Assembly: GCA_900766245.1 (NCBI GenBank)
Contig: CAAFUR010000011.1
Coordinates: forward strand, 62,001-126,000
Reading direction: 5' to 3'
Length of the DNA stretch: 64,000 nucleotides
Source: Veillonellaceae bacterium
Lineage (GTDB): Bacteria; Bacillota; Negativicutes; Veillonellales; Veillonellaceae
In this document: positions 61,596 to 64,000 of the stretch, piece by piece
How positions within the stretch are numbered: the first letter of the stretch is position 1
Layout of the letters: each line of letters opens with the position of its first letter
Notes under the pieces: generated by a model
Seen by the model: the letters and a program-made list of their open reading frames with translations, nothing else
Told to the model about the DNA's origin: nothing
The model's database searches: none
Position numbers and translations under genes: made by a program

Positions 61596-64000
61596 ATGTC
61601 CAAAAAAAGAGTATATGAAGTAGCAAAAGAACTAGGTGTAGAAAATAAAGTAGTGATTGATGCTTTAAAAAAGCACAATGTAGAAGTGAAAAGCCATATG
61701 AGTACAGTGGAGGATTCACAAGTATCTATGATTAAACAATCGTTAGCAGGTGGCGCTAAACAAGCACAAAGTGAAGCACCAAAAGCAACTCAACAAGCAC
61801 CGCAAAAGAAAGTACACGAATACCGTCGCAATGAAGATGGCGAAAGACGTGGACCTAAACAAGATAGAAATAATCGCAATGATCGTAACGATCGTGGAGA
61901 CCGTAATGACCGTGGTGAAAAGCGTGACCGCCCATTCAATCGTGATGGTAAAAATAATGGTCAACGAGATCATCGCAATGACAGAAATGACCGTGGAGAC
62001 AATCGTTCTAACCAACGAAATGGTCAAAACCGTGATGGTCGTCGTCCAGAAGGTCGCAATGATCAACGTCAAGACAATCGTAATGGTGGTAATCGTCCTA
62101 ACAATGGTGGCAGATTCGACCGCAATAATGACCGTAATCATGATCGCAACAACAATCGTAGTAACGATCGTAATAATGATCGTCGCAATGATGGACCACG
62201 TCGTGAACGCCGCTTAGAGATTCCACAAGTGGATCCAGCTCTTACTGTGAAAACAGAAGGTCGTGATCGTCAAGCGAGCCGTGAAGTGGATCGTCAAAAA
62301 GAAAATCGTCGTTTTGAATCTGAACATCGCAATGAAAATCGTAGCGAGCGTCGCAATAAAAAAGATAAAAAAGGTAAAAAAGGCGAACGTACTCAATCCT
62401 TAGTATCTTCTGCGTTGCAAAAAAATAAAAATAAGGTTAAGCAACGTAATGAGCAACACATCAAACAAAAAGAAGAAGAACGCCGTAAGGCTGAAGCAGC
62501 GATTGCTACATCTATCGAACTGTCTGGGCCATTAACTGTTAAAGAATTGGCTGAAAAAATGGGCCGTGAAGTATCTGAAATCATCAAAAAATTGATGATG
62601 TTAGGTGTTATGGCTACCATCAACCAAGAAATTGATGTGGAAACTGCTATGGTATTAGCAGAAGATTTCGGCGTGGAAGTGGTAGAAGTAGAACCTGAAC
62701 AAGATCCTACAGAAATCATCGAAATCGAGGATAGCCCAGAAAGCTTACAAGCTCGTCCACCAGTTGTTACCATCATGGGTCACGTTGACCATGGTAAAAC
62801 ATCTTTGTTGGACGTGATTCGTTCTACCAATGTAACAGCTTCTGAAGCAGGTGGTATTACGCAGCATATCGGTGCCTACCAAGTTCGCTATGAAGGTAAT
62901 AAAATTACATTCCTTGATACACCAGGCCATGAAGCTTTCACAGCGATGCGTTTGCGTGGTGCTCAATCCACGGATATCGCAGTCCTTGTGGTAGCTGCTG
63001 ATGACGGTGTTATGCCACAAACCATCGAAGCTATCAACCATGCTAAATCCGCAGAAGTGCCAATTATCGTAGCTATCAATAAAATGGATAAACCAGGTGC
63101 GAACCCTGACCATGTAAAACAACAACTGTCTGAACACGGTTTGCTACCAGAAGAATGGGGCGGTGATACCATCATGGTTCCTGTATCTGCTAAACAACGT
63201 CAAGGTATTGAAGACCTATTGGAAACTATCTTGTTGGTAGCAGAAGTACAAGAATTGAAGGCGAACCCTAACCGTAAGGCACAAGGTATCGTTATCGAAG
63301 CCCAATTGGATAAAGGCCGTGGTCCTGTATGTACAGTGTTGGTACAAAAAGGTTCCTTACGTGTAGGGGAAACGATCCTTGCCGGTGTAGCCTACGGTAA
63401 AGTACGTGCTATGACGAATGAACGTGGAGAAAAAGTAAAAGTAGCTCGTCCATCTATGCCTGTGGAAATCTTAGGTTTATCTGATGTGCCACAAGCTGGT
63501 GAAGTGATATTCGCTGTAGATGACAACGAAGCTCGTTCCATTGCAGAAAAACGTATTGAAAAACAACGCATTACTGAAATGAATGCGAAAACAAAAGTCA
63601 CTCTTGATGATTTGTTCAACCAAATGCAACAAGGGGAATTGAAAGACTTAAATATTATTATCAAAGGTGACGTACAAGGTTCTGTAGAAGCATTACGTCA
63701 ATCCTTAGAGGGCATTAAAAACCCAGAAGTACGCATCAACATTATCCACAGTGCAGTAGGTGCCATCAACGAATCTGATGTGATGTTAGCCTCTGCATCA
63801 GGTGCGATTATTATCGGTTTTAACGTGCGTCCAGATGCGAATGTACGTAAAGAAGCAGAAAAAGAAAGTGTTGACCTTCGTACATACCGTGTCATCTACG
63901 ATGCGATCAATGAAATTGAAGCTGCTATGCGTGGTATGTTAACTCCTCAATTTAAAGAAGTGATCTTAGGCCGTGCAGAAGTTCGTCAAGTAATTTCTAC
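61596..64000 (+). CDS. infB: Translation initiation factor IF-2, 3' truncated by window edge
   Basis: The frame is open from the ATG at 61596 (GAGGGGGAA upstream) to the window end, 801 residues. The N-terminal IF2N domain (KKRVYEVAKELGVENKVVID) is followed by an Arg/Asn/Asp-rich disordered linker of about 150 residues. A second IF2N-type domain (SGPLTVKELAEKMGREVSEI) follows, then the G domain: G1 GHVDHGKTSLLDV near 395, G3 DTPGHEAF near 440, G4 NKMDKPG near 494. It brings fMet-tRNA to the 30S subunit. Domain IV is cut off. Confidence 0.97.
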   Translation, partial: MSKKRVYEVAKELGVENKVVIDALKKHNVEVKSHMSTVEDSQVSMIKQSLAGGAKQAQSEAPKATQQAPQKKVHEYRRNEDGERRGPKQDRNNRNDRNDRGDRNDRGEKRDRPFNRDGKNNGQRDHRNDRNDRGDNRSNQRNGQNRDGRRPEGRNDQRQDNRNGGNRPNNGGRFDRNNDRNHDRNNNRSNDRNNDRRNDGPRRERRLEIPQVDPALTVKTEGRDRQASREVDRQKENRRFESEHRNENRSERRNKKDKKGKKGERTQSLVSSALQKNKNKVKQRNEQHIKQKEEERRKAEAAIATSIELSGPLTVKELAEKMGREVSEIIKKLMMLGVMATINQEIDVETAMVLAEDFGVEVVEVEPEQDPTEIIEIEDSPESLQARPPVVTIMGHVDHGKTSLLDVIRSTNVTASEAGGITQHIGAYQVRYEGNKITFLDTPGHEAFTAMRLRGAQSTDIAVLVVAADDGVMPQTIEAINHAKSAEVPIIVAINKMDKPGANPDHVKQQLSEHGLLPEEWGGDTIMVPVSAKQRQGIEDLLETILLVAEVQELKANPNRKAQGIVIEAQLDKGRGPVCTVLVQKGSLRVGETILAGVAYGKVRAMTNERGEKVKVARPSMPVEILGLSDVPQAGEVIFAVDDNEARSIAEKRIEKQRITEMNAKTKVTLDDLFNQMQQGELKDLNIIIKGDVQGSVEALRQSLEGIKNPEVRINIIHSAVGAINESDVMLASASGAIIIGFNVRPDANVRKEAEKESVDLRTYRVIYDAINEIEAAMRGMLTPQFKEVILGRAEVRQVIS

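Noticed and set aside
61743..62141. 132-residue hydrophobic open frame on the minus strand opposite infB
   Set aside because: Its Thr/Ile/Val repeats are the antisense of the Arg/Asn/Asp repeat linker of IF-2; there is no ribosome-binding site.
1..64000. tRNA or rRNA genes, CRISPR arrays, T-box leaders
   Set aside because: No cloverleaf-like or TTCGAATC-type sequence in the gaps, no regularly spaced repeat array and no GGGTGGTACC T-box sequence was seen by eye; a covariance search would be decisive.

Overview
The window looks like a chromosomal segment of a Veillonella-type bacterium (Negativicutes: Firmicutes with an outer membrane). Coding regions are AT-rich with strong AGGAGG ribosome-binding sites. 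Typical outer-membrane functions (TonB-dependent receptor, ExbB/ExbD/TonB, two GT9 heptosyltransferase-like enzymes) sit beside gene orders typical of Bacillus-like Firmicutes (glmU-prs-pth; decarboxylase-tmk-holB-ricT-rsmI-metG-tatD; 3D protein-rnmV-rsmA; rimP-nusA-rnpM-ylxQ-infB). The genus call is inference; no rRNA gene is present to test it.

Layout. 1-7.1 kb: one plus-strand operon for TonB-energised uptake of a metal chelate (receptor, binding protein, permease, ATPase, ExbB, ExbD, TonB). 7.2-10.2 kb: an organophosphate-type MFS transporter and an orphan AAA/DUF4143 ATPase behind a very AT-rich repeat-bearing spacer. 10.3-14.4 kb: glmU, prs, pth and two small proteins, the second behind a perfect consensus promoter and a long leader. 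14.6-30.3 kb: housekeeping run (decarboxylase, tmk, holB, ricT, a methyltransferase, rsmI, metG, tatD, ppx, ppk, 3D cell-wall protein, rnmV, rsmA). 30.3-39.1 kb: gltS, polysaccharide deacetylase, prfC, topB and a DEAD-box helicase, with two near-identical terminator repeats bracketing prfC-topB. 39.4-45.0 kb: iron and metal homeostasis (feoA, feoB, a Cys-rich FeoB-associated peptide, a DUF6110-like protein and a P1B-type ATPase), with a good Fur-box match at the feoA promoter.

45.0-52.4 kb is an accessory island that looks like a defence and toxin-antitoxin patchwork. It holds a previously unlisted 25-residue hydrophobic toxin-like peptide on the minus strand with an antisense RNA promoter, a HipA/CtkA-like kinase with a 62-residue partner, two unknown membrane proteins, a Fic protein joined to a truncated and nonsense-mutated hsdM remnant, an Rpn-family nuclease with a strong internal ribosome-binding site that would make an in-frame C-terminal product (like the intragenic RpnS antitoxins), an approximately 125-bp direct repeat on both sides of that gene, an hsdS fragment and a tyrosine recombinase.

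52.4-64 kb: cfa, two GT9 glycosyltransferases, an exonuclease, an M18 aminopeptidase, a Spx/ArsC-like protein and the rimP-nusA-infB operon, whose leader carries a terminator-like hairpin that could serve NusA autoregulation. infB runs off the right edge and the receptor gene runs off the left edge. I saw no tRNA, rRNA, CRISPR array or complete insertion sequence.
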